Positions 16,684 to 24,821 are shown, numbered from the stretch's first letter. The stretch is 64,000 bases of DNA from an uncultured Oscillospiraceae bacterium (GCA_900540595.1 UQGL01000001.1:62001-126000), one strand, 5' to 3'. Numbers and translations: made by a program. The notes: a model not told the origin generated them from the sequence alone.

Positions 16684-17913
16684 TTACTCTTCCAGTTTTT
16701 TCATAGCCAGTGCGACCTTGCCGCCCAGCACCTCGATCTTCCGGGTGACAGCGGCAACCTCGGCAGCCGTGGCGGCGTCAATCAGGTAGGCGGCCTCGCC
16801 GTTTTCCTCAAAGACCAGATGGCCCGCACCGGCCACGCTGGGCAGCAGCGCACCCGCCACACCGGTTACCCGGATGTACCACGGGTAGGTATTTTTGTCC
16901 ACCAGCTGCCCCTCCGGCTTTTCGGCGGGCTTCCAGAAAAGGCTGTCATGGACCTTTGCACCGTCCTTCAGTGCATCAATCACATCGGCCACCACGGCGC
17001 TGGCGGTGGGCAGCTTGCCCGCGCCCTTGCCGTAAAAGACCACATCGCCGAGCATATCGCCCTTCATCAGCACGGCATTGAACACATCATCCACGCCTGC
17101 AAGCTGGTTTGCGTTGGAGACGAGCATCGGCTCCACGCCGGCGGCCATATTCCCGTTCTCGCCCTCGTCATACCAGGCGATGAGCTTGATGGCGCTGTCG
17201 AGCTTTTCGGCAGCCTTGATGTCGGCCACCGTGATGTCACGGATGCCGCGTGCCGGGATATTGTCGGGGTAGACATGGTGCCCGCAGGCAAGGCTGGCCA
17301 GAATGGCGATCTTGCGGCAGGCATCGCGGCCGTCCACATCATCGCCGGGGTCCTTCGTCTCGGCATAGCCAAGCTGCTGGGCGATCTTGAGCGCCTCGTC
17401 AAAGCCCATGTTCTCGCGCTTCATCTTGGTGAGCATGAAGTTCGTGGTGCCGTTGACGATGCCGCGGATCTGGCTGATGTGGTTGGCGGCCAGGCACTGG
17501 TGCATCGGGGTGATGATGGGCGTGCCGCCGCCGACGCTGGCCTCAAACAGGAACGCCGCATTGTGCGCCTTGGCAAGGGCAAGCAGCTCGGCGCCGTAGG
17601 TAGCGACCATCTCCTTGTTGGAGGTGCAGACACTGCGGCCGCTTTCCAGACACTGCCGCACATACGGGTAGGCAAATTTTGTGCCGCCGATCGTCTCGAC
17701 CACGACCCGGACCTCCGGGTCATTCAGGATGGTGTCGATTGACTTTGTAAACAGCGCCGCGTCCGGGGAATCGGAGAAATCCCGCACATCGAGGATGTAC
17801 TTGACCTCTACCGGCTCACCGGCACGGCGGGCGATGGATGCCGCATTGCGGCGGCAGACCTCCAGCACGCCGGAGCCGACCGTGCCAAAGCCCATAATTG
17901 CAATTTTAGCCAT
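16684..17913 (-). CDS. hom: Homoserine dehydrogenase
   Basis: 409 residues from ATG 17913 (MAKIAIMGFGTVGSGV), with GGGGAAG upstream; the frame is open further up to 17961 but without family similarity. It has an N-terminal NAD(P) fold (GFGTVGSG), the catalytic-domain signature region with NGTTNFMLTKM and GYAETKDPGDDVDGRDA, and a C-terminal ACT domain (from about 330) that usually confers threonine inhibition. It is co-transcribed with the upstream ACT protein gene and the downstream thrB and lysC. Confidence 0.96.
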   Translation of the reverse strand: MAKIAIMGFGTVGSGVLEVCRRNAASIARRAGEPVEVKYILDVRDFSDSPDAALFTKSIDTILNDPEVRVVVETIGGTKFAYPYVRQCLESGRSVCTSNKEMVATYGAELLALAKAHNAAFLFEASVGGGTPIITPMHQCLAANHISQIRGIVNGTTNFMLTKMKRENMGFDEALKIAQQLGYAETKDPGDDVDGRDACRKIAILASLACGHHVYPDNIPARGIRDITVADIKAAEKLDSAIKLIAWYDEGENGNMAAGVEPMLVSNANQLAGVDDVFNAVLMKGDMLGDVVFYGKGAGKLPTASAVVADVIDALKDGAKVHDSLFWKPAEKPEGQLVDKNTYPWYIRVTGVAGALLPSVAGAGHLVFEENGEAAYLIDAATAAEVAAVTRKIEVLGGKVALAMKKLEE

Positions 17914-17951
17914 TCTATCTTCCCCTGTTCTTACACTTGGTATCCTGTATA

Positions 17952-18032
17952 TGCCGGGCATATCCGGCCCCCAGCTTTCCCGCCGCAGCGCAGCTTTGGC
18001 AGGGCAGCGGGCGAGGCGTGCCTCGCCCCTGC
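17952..18032. repeat. Degenerate REP pair between hom and the ACT gene
   Basis: Two imperfect palindromes, GCCGGGCATATCCGGC and GGCGAGGCGTGCCTCGCC, are separated by a C/G-rich linker. They are related to the GTAGG-headed family but have lost the GTAGG head. The element lies inside the threonine operon. Confidence 0.55.
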
Positions 18033-18033
18033 A

Positions 18034-18462
18034 TCATGCCCCGCGGTGGATCTCCACCACGCAGGGCTGGTGGGACAGGCGGGTCAGCATCTCATCGACC
18101 GGCATCTGCATCGTGCCGGTGCGGACCGTGACCTCCACCTGCGCCGCGCCGTTCTCCGGGCGGGACTGGGTGATGGTGACGATTGAGGCACCCGCCGCCG
18201 AAATGCCCGAAAGCAGGCTCTGCAGCGCGCCGGTCTTGTCGAGCAGCGTAGCCACAACGGTGATGGACTCGCGCCCTGTCTCGGCATCAAAGACGGTATC
18301 CTTATATTTGTAGAAGGCGCTGCGCGAAATGCCCGCCTGCTTGGCGGCGGCAGAGATATTGCTCACCGCACCCGAGGCCAGCAGCTCCTTGGCCTGCAGC
18401 ACCTTGACAAAAACCTCCGGCAGAACATCCGCATCTACCAGCAGAAAACGCCTCTCGGCCAT
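18034..18462 (-). CDS. ACT-domain regulatory protein, UPF0735/PheB-like
   Basis: 142 residues from ATG 18462 (MAERRFLLVDADVLPEVF), preceded by a GGGGGA stretch. Residues 25-60 read like a helix-turn-helix (SNISAAAKQAGISRSAFYKYKD) and 65-142 form an ACT domain. The UPF0735/PheB family has this architecture and is often placed before hom. It probably senses an amino acid, but target and ligand are unknown. It is the first gene of the threonine run. Confidence 0.88.
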   Translation of the reverse strand: MAERRFLLVDADVLPEVFVKVLQAKELLASGAVSNISAAAKQAGISRSAFYKYKDTVFDAETGRESITVVATLLDKTGALQSLLSGISAAGASIVTITQSRPENGAAQVEVTVRTGTMQMPVDEMLTRLSHQPCVVEIHRGA

Positions 18463-18503
18463 TGTGTTTCCCCCTTGTGTACAAGTGTTTCTCAATGTGT
18501 TCC

Positions 18504-18532
18504 ATGATACCACGCCAACGGGCAGGTTGCAA
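18504..18532 (-). promoter_or_regulatory. Promoter of the ACT-hom-thrB-lysC operon
   Basis: Minus strand: TTGCAA, 17-base spacer, TATCAT. It lies about 45 bases before the ACT gene start. No T-box or riboswitch is apparent in the short leader. Confidence 0.6.
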
Positions 18533-18629
18533 GCCTTTTGGGTCGGTTTTTGTGCATTTTGTCAGATTGCACAGCCCGCAGGGCCGAAAAGTCGATATCT
18601 TTTGGTGAGGTACAGGTGTAGCTGGTATA

Positions 18630-18676
18630 AAAACAAATCCCCTTTGGCCTAAAATCGGTCAAAGGGGATTTGTTTT
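18630..18676. terminator. Long A/T-flanked hairpin upstream of the ACT gene promoter
   Basis: AAAACAAATCCCCTTTG pairs with CAAAGGGGATTTGTTTT (17 bp) around a 13-base loop, with A and T tracts on the two sides. For minus-strand transcripts it lies upstream of the PBP gene's end (18786) and should stop PBP transcription before the threonine operon. It can work in both directions. Confidence 0.8.
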
Positions 18677-18684
18677 GCTGCTTT

Positions 18685-18770
18685 GTAGGGGCCGGGCATG
18701 CCCGGCCCTCCGCCTAAAGGCAGACGGCATCTTACGGGAAGGTCGCGGGCGAGGCATGCCTCTCCCCTAC
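18685..18770. repeat. GTAGG-headed REP pair
   Basis: Opens GTAGGGGCCGGGCATGCCCGG and closes GGCGAGGCATGCCTCTCCCCTAC, 86 bp. It sits between the terminator hairpin and the PBP stop codon. Confidence 0.75.
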
Positions 18771-18785
18771 CCTGCTACCGGGCTT

Positions 18786-21332
18786 TTATTCAGCCCCTGC
18801 CGCTGCCTCTGCGGCGGCCTGTGCCAGTGCGGCAAAGGGGTCTTCCTCACTTGTGACGGTATAGCTGCTGTCGGGGAGGTTATCCTCGGTATAGTAGCCC
18901 ACGGCGCCGCCGCCGGAGACGATGGCACCCGTGGAGGTGTCGAACCGTTTTTCGACGACATTCTCACCCTTGGCGAATTCCTTGACCGGCAGGTCTGCCT
19001 GCAGGTCCTCCATCAGGTATTTCCATGCCAGCTGGATGGGCTTGCCGCTGCCGCCCGCTTTGCCCAGCTTGTCCATCTCGGTCGGGCGGTCGCAGCCCCA
19101 CCAGATGGCAGTGACATAGTACGGCGTCAAGCCTGCAAAGGTGTAATCCTTGTAGTTGCTCGTCGTACCGGTCTTAGCCACGGAATCCATCTCGCCGTCG
19201 GGGGCTCTGCCGTAGGCAGTACCCTTGGGGCTGTGCAGAACATTCCACATCATACGGTTCATGATATAGGCCGTGTCGGCGCTGATGGCCTGCGTGGTGT
19301 TGATATACTTGTTGTTGTCGAGGATCATGTTGCCCTGATAGTCGGTGACCTCGGTGTAGTAGTGCGGCGTGGTGTAGCTGCCGGTGTTGAACATCGTGTA
19401 GGCACCCGCCAGCTGAACCACGGTCAGACCATTGCTCTGCGAGCCAAGGACCAGCGGGCCGAGATCCATATCGTTCTCTGCGCTGATGTAGCTGCATTCC
19501 AGCGTATCATGCACAAAGTTGTACAGGTAATCCACGCCGACCATATCGCCGACCCAGACAGCCACCGTGTTGTAGGACTGCTGCAGGGCATCGTAGATCA
19601 GCATCGGGTTGCCCTGACCGCCGACACCGCCATAGTTGGTCGGCCATGCACGCCAGACATCGGTGCGGGACTGGGCTGCCTCGGAATAGGGGCTCATCAC
19701 GCCGATATACTGATCCTTCAGGACCTTCTTGTCCTCCGCAGAGTAGTACGGGGCATCGAGGATCTGGGAGGAATAGCTGATCAGCTTGTAGTCCAGCGCC
19801 AGCGCGTAGGCGCCGATCGGCTTCATCGTAGAACCGGTCTGGTGGGGCGAGGTCGCACGGTTGAAGCCGAGGTCAACCTTCTTCTCACCGATGCCGCCGC
19901 CGATGCCCAGAATGTTGCCGTCATAGTCCAGCACGGCTATGGAAGCCTGGGTGCGGACCTTCTCATAGACGCAGAGGTAGACGGTCGTGTCGTTGGGGTA
20001 GTCGGGGTCGGTGGACTCGCCCATCTTCAGCGTTGTGCCTTCCTCGTCAGCGTAGACGGGGATTGCCTCCTGCCCGTAGACCGCGTAGCCGTCCTTCGTG
20101 ATGGGCAGGCCGGTGGCCTCATCGTACTGGACCTCGTCCCAGCTGCTGCTGTCGGCGGGGTAATCACGCAGGCAGACCGGCTCCTCATGCCACAGGGCGG
20201 GGATCAGGTCGTCCTCGTTGTACATCGTCTTTTCTACACCCTCCTGAACCTTGGGGTCCACGGTGGAGTAGATGCGCAGGCCGCCGGAGAAGATCAGTTC
20301 CTTGGCCTCATCCTTCGTGTAGTTCAGATCCTCCTGCAGCTGGGTCAGCAGCTCGTTGTACAGGGCATCGGTGAACCAGGAGTTGCTCGAGGAGCGGGTC
20401 GCGTTCTCAGCCATGGCCGAGCTTTCGGTCAGGGTGATGGTCTCGGCCTTGGCGGCGTTGAATTCCGCCTCGGTGATATATCCCTGAGACTGCATCTCGT
20501 ACAGAACATGGTTGCGGCGCCTGATGAGTTCCTCAGGGTTGGTGGCCGGGTTATACTTGGTCGGGTTCTTGGTGATGGACGCCAGCACCGCACACTCGGA
20601 GAGGGTCAGATCCTCGACATGCTTGCCGAAATACTCGAGCGAGCCGGCCTCCATGCCGTGGACGATGCCGGTCAGCGGGATCGTATTGAGGTATGCCTCA
20701 AGGATGGTCTCCTTGCTGTACTTGTTGTCCAGACCCAGCGCGCGGAAGATCTCGCGCACCTTACGCATATTGTCCTGCTCGTTATCGCCGGTCAGGTTTT
20801 TGATCAGCTGCTGCTCCAGCGTGGAGGCGCCGCGGTTGGTGCCCCAGATGCGGTTGCCGGTGAAGGCGTTCAGCGCAGCGCCGATCGTGCCCTTGAGGTT
20901 GATGCCGGGCTCGGTCCAGAAGTTCTTGTCCTCGATGGCGACGACGGCATTTTTCAGGTTGTCCGGCATGGCGGAAAGCTCGCGCCAGATGCGGTTTTCG
21001 CCGCGGGTCAGCTGGTCATACTCGTCGCTGTAACGGTCGTAGATGATCGAGGTCTGCTTGTTTTTCTGGTTGTCCAGATCGAGCGTCTCGGCATCATCTG
21101 CCGTGACCTGCACGATATACATGGACAGCAGCACGCCGCCTACGCTGCCCGCCATGATACACAGGCAGAGCATACAGCCGATAAAGCTTAGGATCATACC
21201 AATGATGCTGCGGCGCTTTTTCGGCTTTTTCTTTTTGTTCTGGTTGTTCTGGGGTGCGCCGGGCTGACCGGTGGCACCTGCGGTCGTTTTTACGCCATCT
21301 GTGGAGATATGGCGCTGCTGCTTGGGTTCTAT
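18786..21332 (-). CDS. Class A penicillin-binding protein (PBP1A family)
   Basis: About 848 residues if started at ATA 21332, or 803 from ATG 21197. Order: basic cytoplasmic tail (KKKKPKKRRS), one membrane segment (LSFIGCMLCLCIMAGSVGGVLL), glycosyltransferase family 51 domain (VVAIEDKNFW, RGASTLEQQLIKNL), then transpeptidase domain with SxxK in GSTMKPIGAY, an SYN-type triad (QSYNTVAVW) and KTGTTSNYKD. It polymerises and crosslinks peptidoglycan outside the membrane. The ATG has no ribosome site and would remove the basic tail. An AAAGGAGG site lies 8 bases before an in-frame ATA, and no ATG, GTG or TTG occurs in that frame up to the stop TAG near 21400. It is monocistronic. Confidence 0.9.
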   Translation of the reverse strand: MEPKQQRHISTDGVKTTAGATGQPGAPQNNQNKKKKPKKRRSIIGMILSFIGCMLCLCIMAGSVGGVLLSMYIVQVTADDAETLDLDNQKNKQTSIIYDRYSDEYDQLTRGENRIWRELSAMPDNLKNAVVAIEDKNFWTEPGINLKGTIGAALNAFTGNRIWGTNRGASTLEQQLIKNLTGDNEQDNMRKVREIFRALGLDNKYSKETILEAYLNTIPLTGIVHGMEAGSLEYFGKHVEDLTLSECAVLASITKNPTKYNPATNPEELIRRRNHVLYEMQSQGYITEAEFNAAKAETITLTESSAMAENATRSSSNSWFTDALYNELLTQLQEDLNYTKDEAKELIFSGGLRIYSTVDPKVQEGVEKTMYNEDDLIPALWHEEPVCLRDYPADSSSWDEVQYDEATGLPITKDGYAVYGQEAIPVYADEEGTTLKMGESTDPDYPNDTTVYLCVYEKVRTQASIAVLDYDGNILGIGGGIGEKKVDLGFNRATSPHQTGSTMKPIGAYALALDYKLISYSSQILDAPYYSAEDKKVLKDQYIGVMSPYSEAAQSRTDVWRAWPTNYGGVGGQGNPMLIYDALQQSYNTVAVWVGDMVGVDYLYNFVHDTLECSYISAENDMDLGPLVLGSQSNGLTVVQLAGAYTMFNTGSYTTPHYYTEVTDYQGNMILDNNKYINTTQAISADTAYIMNRMMWNVLHSPKGTAYGRAPDGEMDSVAKTGTTSNYKDYTFAGLTPYYVTAIWWGCDRPTEMDKLGKAGGSGKPIQLAWKYLMEDLQADLPVKEFAKGENVVEKRFDTSTGAIVSGGGAVGYYTEDNLPDSSYTVTSEEDPFAALAQAAAEAAAGAE

Positions 21333-21409
21333 GGGAACCGCCTCCTTTGGTCCATATAAAAGATACGGCCTTACGCCGTAACACGAAAATGCACAATGCT
21401 ATAGAATGG

Positions 21410-21439
21410 ATTATACCACAAAACGGCAGCAAAAGTACA
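21410..21439 (-). promoter_or_regulatory. Promoter of the PBP gene
   Basis: Minus strand: extended -10 TGGTATAAT, with a weak -35 (TGTACT) 18 bases upstream. It lies about 60 bases before the AAAGGAGG site of the PBP gene. Confidence 0.5.
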
Positions 21440-21518
21440 GTATCGGACGCAAAATTCACAACTTTCGGTGTTTTTGTCTGTCATGGCGGCCATACTAACC
21501 GTGCAAGGGGGAATTATT

Positions 21519-21830
21519 ATGCAAAACAGACAAATCAGCCCGCGCGGGGTATATCTCGCGCTGCTGGCGGCGGCTGCGGTGCTCTGCCTGGCGGCGGGGC
21601 TGGCATGGCTTGTGCGCGGGCAGCCGCAGGCTGCCCCGCCCCGCTACCTGCTGCGGGACTGCGCCGGCCACCCGGCCCTGTATACAGCCGAGGGCACCGG
21701 CCCGCTGGCCACCTATGAGGAGATCTACACACACCTGCTGCCCGAAAGCGATGTGCTGGCCCTGCAGCAGGGCGTCTATCTTGCAAACGAGGCCGAGCTG
21801 CAGCAGCGGCTGGAGGATTACGGACTTTGA
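21519..21830 (+). CDS. Membrane-anchored BofC C-terminal domain-like protein
   Basis: 103 residues from ATG 21519, preceded by AAGGGGGA. Residues 8-32 form an N-terminal membrane anchor. The rest (YLLRDCAGHPALYTAEG, then EEIYTHLLPESDVLALQQGVYL and a closing LQQRLEDYGL) follows the pattern of the BofC C-terminal domain. BofC controls the SpoIVB checkpoint in Bacillus sporulation, but many Clostridia carry short BofC-like proteins of unknown role. Assignment is by pattern only. Confidence 0.6.
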   Translation: MQNRQISPRGVYLALLAAAAVLCLAAGLAWLVRGQPQAAPPRYLLRDCAGHPALYTAEGTGPLATYEEIYTHLLPESDVLALQQGVYLANEAELQQRLEDYGL

Positions 21831-21833
21831 TTC

Positions 21834-21862
21834 TTGCGTCCGCACCCTTTTTATGGTATAGT
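21834..21862 (+). promoter_or_regulatory. Promoter of the ACP-hydratase-reductase-acyltransferase cassette
   Basis: Plus strand: TTGCGT, 17-base spacer ending TGG, TATAGT. It lies 36 bases before the ACP start codon. Confidence 0.55.
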
Positions 21863-21898
21863 ATAGGCATCTACCATATATATAAAGGAGCTATTACT

Positions 21899-22138
21899 AT
21901 GAGCGAACAGGAAATTCTGAGCGCGGTACAGGATATTTTCCGCGATAATTTTGACGATGACTCCCTTGAGATCAACCGCAGCACCTGCGCGGACGATATT
22001 GAGGACTGGGACAGTCTGGAGCAGATCAACCTGCTGACCGCCATCGAGAAGAAGTTCAACATCAAGTTCAAGCTGGCGGATGTCCGCGGCCTGAAGGATG
22101 TCGGCGATCTGCTGGATCTCGTCGCACGGATGGTGTGA
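21899..22138 (+). CDS. Acyl carrier protein-like
   Basis: 79 residues from ATG 21899, preceded by AAAGGAG. The phosphopantetheine attachment motif is DWDSLEQINL (Ser of DSL), within a four-helix acidic protein. It is not next to fab genes but heads a cassette with a MaoC-like hydratase, a FabG-like reductase and an acyltransferase-like protein, so it probably carries a special acyl chain rather than serving bulk fatty acid synthesis. AcpS at 55 kb could charge it. Confidence 0.85.
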   Translation: MSEQEILSAVQDIFRDNFDDDSLEINRSTCADDIEDWDSLEQINLLTAIEKKFNIKFKLADVRGLKDVGDLLDLVARMV

Positions 22139-22237
22139 TCCCGCAGGCGGATGCAGACATCTGCCCCCACATAACTTTTGCATACTTTCATGGCGGCAAT
22201 TTTGCCGCCTTTTTCCAATGATACAAAGGAGTCTGCC

Positions 22238-22654
22238 ATGAACCACTACACGCTGGCGGAAATGACCCCCGGCCTGAGCGAGGAGTTCACCGTCACGGTC
22301 ACGCCGGAGATGATGGACGCATTCTGCACCATCACCGGGGATGTCTCCCCCATTCACATGGATGCCGACTATGCCAAGGGCCGCGGCTTTCCCGGCCGGG
22401 TCGTTTACGGCATGCTGGGCGCCAGCTTCTTTTCAACACTGGCAGGCGTTTACCTGCCCGGAGAGCATTGTCTGCTCCACGGCGTTGAGTGTAAATTTGC
22501 CAAGCCCATCTTCATCGGGGACACGCTGACCGTCAAGGGGACCGTTGTCTCGGTCAGTGAGATCGGCAGCGAGGCCGAGATCAAGGCGGTCATCACCAAT
22601 CAGGACGGCAAGCGCGTGACACGCGGCGTCATCAAGGCCGGGCTGGCGAAATAG
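22238..22654 (+). CDS. MaoC-like (R)-hydratase/dehydratase
   Basis: 138 residues from ATG 22238 (MNHYTLAEMTPGLSEEF), with AAAGGAG upstream. It is a single hot-dog fold with the hydratase-2 signature DVSPIHMDADYAKGRGFPGR, which carries the Asp/His catalytic pair, followed by GMLGASFFSTL. It should hydrate or dehydrate a 2-enoyl/3-hydroxyacyl thioester, probably on the ACP encoded just before it. It is followed after 36 bases by the reductase gene. Confidence 0.88.
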   Translation: MNHYTLAEMTPGLSEEFTVTVTPEMMDAFCTITGDVSPIHMDADYAKGRGFPGRVVYGMLGASFFSTLAGVYLPGEHCLLHGVECKFAKPIFIGDTLTVKGTVVSVSEIGSEAEIKAVITNQDGKRVTRGVIKAGLAK

Positions 22655-22690
22655 CCCCCCTGCCGCCCCTACAACTGTGAGGAGAAAATC

Positions 22691-23434
22691 ATGGCTTATA
22701 CCTATCTTATCACCGGTGCCACCAGCGATGTGGGCCGCGCACTGATCGAGCGGCTGCTGGCCGACGCCCCCGCCGACACGACTGTGCTGGCCCAGGGCTG
22801 CGGCGATCTGGAAAAGCTGACCGACCTCTGCGCCCGCTTCCCCGGACAGGTGCGCCCCTTTGATGTGGACCTGTCCGACCGTGCCAAGGTGGACACCTTT
22901 GTGCAGGTGCTGGCATCGTCCGCCCCTGCGCCGACCCATTTCATCCATCTGCCCGCCCTGCCCGTGGTCAATGCCAAGTTCAAGGCGTTTGACCAGACCC
23001 GCTTTGACCGCGATCTTGAGATTCAGGTCCACAGCGCCGTGCGTCTGTGCCGCGCCGTGCTGCCTGCCATGGCCAAGGCAAAATTCGGCCGCGTGCTGTT
23101 CATCCAGACCAGCTACACCATCGGCTGCCCGCCCAAGAACACCGCCGCCTATGTCATGGCCAAGAGCGCCATCGGCGGCCTTGTCAAGAGTCTGGCTGTC
23201 GAGTATGCCCGCTTCGGCATCACGGTCAACTGCGTGGCCCCCAGTATGATGGAAACGAATTTCTTGAAGGACACCCCCGACCTGATCGTGCAGGCCGCCG
23301 CCGAGGAAAACCCGATGGGCCGCAACGCGACCCCCGCCGATGTGGTCCCGGCCATGGCGTTCCTGCTCTCCGATGAGGCGCGGTTCATCACCGGCGTAAC
23401 GCTGCCGGTCACGGGAGGGTCGGCCATTGTCTGA
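22691..23434 (+). CDS. Short-chain dehydrogenase/reductase (FabG-like)
   Basis: 247 residues. The dinucleotide loop reads TGATSDVGR. The catalytic Ser is in QTSYTIG and the Tyr/Lys pair in YVMAK. The C-terminal VAPSMMETNFL and FITGVTLPVTGG stretches match 3-oxoacyl-ACP reductases. It probably reduces a 3-oxoacyl-ACP, or a sugar keto group. Its last 8 bases overlap the start of the next gene, implying coupled translation. Confidence 0.88.
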   Translation: MAYTYLITGATSDVGRALIERLLADAPADTTVLAQGCGDLEKLTDLCARFPGQVRPFDVDLSDRAKVDTFVQVLASSAPAPTHFIHLPALPVVNAKFKAFDQTRFDRDLEIQVHSAVRLCRAVLPAMAKAKFGRVLFIQTSYTIGCPPKNTAAYVMAKSAIGGLVKSLAVEYARFGITVNCVAPSMMETNFLKDTPDLIVQAAAEENPMGRNATPADVVPAMAFLLSDEARFITGVTLPVTGGSAIV

Positions 23435-24422
23435 TACAACCTTCCGGCTGGCGCGCCTCGGCGAGGACGCCGCCATCATTGATTTTATCAACGACAATTT
23501 TGACATGCGCCTGCCGCTGCTGAACCGGCCCGAGCTGTACCACCACTACTACGCAGGGCGCGGCGGTGTGCCCCAGTTTGCCGTGGCGGAGGAGGACGGC
23601 CGCTATGTCAGCGCCGCCGGGTACATATTGGCCAACACCCGGCGCAAGCCGGACATCTGGGTCAGCGTCTGGGTGGCCGCCAAGGGCCACAACGGTGTCG
23701 GGCTGGAGCTGATGAACGCCCTGCCCGGGCTTTTGAACGCCGATGTGGTGGCCTGCAACAACATCCGCCCCAACACCTGCACCTTCTACCAGTTCCTCGG
23801 CTGGCGGGCCGAACGGCTTCCCCACTACTACCGTCTGGGCCGCCGCCGCGCTTACTACCTTGCCAAACCGCTGCGGTATTCCCTGCCCCCGGTCCAGCGC
23901 GATCTGGGCCTTGCCAAGGTGGAGGATGCCGCCGACCTGATCCCGCTTGGCATGCCCGCCACGCCCCACACACCGCGCAAGGATGTGTGGTACATGCGGC
24001 GGCGGTACTTCCACTACCCGCACTTCAAATATGATGTCTGGGCCGCCTGCGAGAACAACAAGCTGCTGGCCTATGTCGTGACCCGCACAGTCTCCGCCAA
24101 GGAGACCGGCTGCGCCGCCGTGGTGCGGCTCGTGGACTTCATCGGTGAGGACAGTGTGCTGCCCCGTCTGGGAGCAGCGCTGGACGCGATCCTGAACCGC
24201 GAGGGCGCCGAGTACATGGACTGCTACAACGCCGGTATCCCTGCCGATGTCTGGCTGGCCGCCGGCTTTACCGAGCGCGTCGAGGGCGATGGCTGCATCA
24301 TCCCCAACTACCTGACCCCGCCCCTGCACGAGAACACCGAATATTACTACTTTACAAACAAGCCGGAGAATTTCGTCATGTTCAAGGCCGACGGCGATCA
24401 GGACCGCCCGAACCTGAAATAA
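23427..24422 (+). CDS. GNAT-fold acyltransferase-like protein of the ACP cassette
   Basis: 331 residues from TTG 23427; GGGAGG lies about 8 bases upstream and the gene overlaps the reductase by 8 bases. The N-terminal half looks GNAT-like (RLARLGEDAAIIDFIND, FAVAEEDGRYVSAAGYIL, then CTFYQFLGWRAE). A second, similar fold may occupy about 190-310. I do not recognise a named family. Position after ACP, hydratase and reductase suggests it moves the finished acyl group onto an acceptor such as an amino sugar. That is inference. Confidence 0.6.
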   Translation: MSDTTFRLARLGEDAAIIDFINDNFDMRLPLLNRPELYHHYYAGRGGVPQFAVAEEDGRYVSAAGYILANTRRKPDIWVSVWVAAKGHNGVGLELMNALPGLLNADVVACNNIRPNTCTFYQFLGWRAERLPHYYRLGRRRAYYLAKPLRYSLPPVQRDLGLAKVEDAADLIPLGMPATPHTPRKDVWYMRRRYFHYPHFKYDVWAACENNKLLAYVVTRTVSAKETGCAAVVRLVDFIGEDSVLPRLGAALDAILNREGAEYMDCYNAGIPADVWLAAGFTERVEGDGCIIPNYLTPPLHENTEYYYFTNKPENFVMFKADGDQDRPNLK

Positions 24423-24425
24423 ACC

Positions 24426-24474
24426 AGAACACCCCGCAGCGAAGGGAGCGTACCCTCTCGCCGCGGGGTGTTCT
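24426..24474 (+). terminator. Terminator of the ACP cassette
   Basis: AGAACACCCCGC pairs with GCGGGGTGTTCT around an internal smaller stem; a short T-rich tail follows. It begins just after the acyltransferase-like stop codon. Confidence 0.7.
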
Positions 24475-24538
24475 TATCGGTTATGATGATTGCGCCTACC
24501 TATTTTATATGTAATATATAGGCAGCACAAAAAGAAAT

Positions 24539-24571
24539 AAGCCTGTGACAAAAAAGATGTCACAGGCTTAT
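24539..24571 (-). terminator. Terminator hairpin downstream of the tRNA remnant
   Basis: AAGCCTGTGACA pairs with TGTCACAGGCTTA; on the minus strand it is followed by TTATTTCTTTTT. It is the last of four hairpins trailing the tRNA-Gln/tRNA-Pro region. Confidence 0.7.
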
Positions 24572-24590
24572 GGTCGGAGTAACAGGATTT
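24571..24590 (-). pseudogene. Fragment matching the tRNA-Pro 3' end
   Basis: TGGTCGGAGTaACaGGATTT matches the first 20 plus-strand bases of the tRNA-Pro gene (TGGTCGGAGTgACgGGATTT) at 18 of 20 positions, including the encoded CCA end. The match stops in the T-arm. It is either the remnant of a second tRNA gene or a duplicated attachment-type sequence. Confidence 0.6.
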
Positions 24591-24601
24591 TCCCTCGGAC
24601 T

Positions 24602-24628
24602 AAAAAACAGTCCACCGGACTGTTTTTT
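24602..24628 (-). terminator. Hairpin with A/T tracts
   Basis: AAAAAACAGTCC pairs with GGACTGTTTTTT around a 3-base loop. It lies between the tRNA-Pro terminator and the tRNA remnant and can terminate in either direction. Confidence 0.65.
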
Positions 24629-24676
24629 GCGCGCTGCGGCGCGCCGTCCTGTTCAAACCCTCGTCCCTCTGGCGAC

Positions 24677-24710
24677 AAAAAGGACCCCCAGCCTAAGCTG
24701 GAGGTCCTTT
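24677..24710 (-). terminator. Terminator of tRNA-Pro
   Basis: On the minus strand AAAGGACCTCCA pairs with TGGGGGTCCTTT and ends in a T tract. It starts directly after the encoded CCA of tRNA-Pro. Confidence 0.8.
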
Positions 24711-24786
24711 TGGTCGGAGTGACGGGATTTGAACCCACGGCCTCTTGGTCCCGAACCAAGCGCGCTACCAACTGCGCTACACCCCG
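24711..24786 (-). tRNA. tRNA-Pro (CGG)
   Basis: 76 bases with encoded CCA. The acceptor CGGGGTG pairs with CACTCCG. The anticodon arm is CTTGG-TTCGGGA-CCAAG, giving anticodon CGG (proline, CCG codons). The T-arm reads GGGTTCAAATCCC. Confidence 0.93.
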
Positions 24787-24790
24787 GAAA

Positions 24791-24820
24791 GAAAAACCGC
24801 AGCAGCCAGGCTGCTGCGGT
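24791..24820 (-). terminator. Terminator of tRNA-Gln
   Basis: ACCGCAGCAG pairs with CTGCTGCGGT and is followed on the minus strand by TTTTTCTTT. It separates tRNA-Gln from tRNA-Pro, so tRNA-Pro may depend on read-through or on an unseen promoter. Confidence 0.75.
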
Positions 24821-24821
24821 G

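Noticed and set aside
18533..18630. T-box or riboswitch leader before the threonine operon
   Set aside because: The only good promoter lies downstream of this stretch and leaves a leader of about 40 bases, too short for either.
18675..21191. Very long open frame on the strand opposite the PBP gene
   Set aside because: It mirrors the codon pattern of the high-GC PBP gene, has no ribosome site and no recognisable domain. The same holds for long antisense frames opposite rep, rnf, hisD and pncB.
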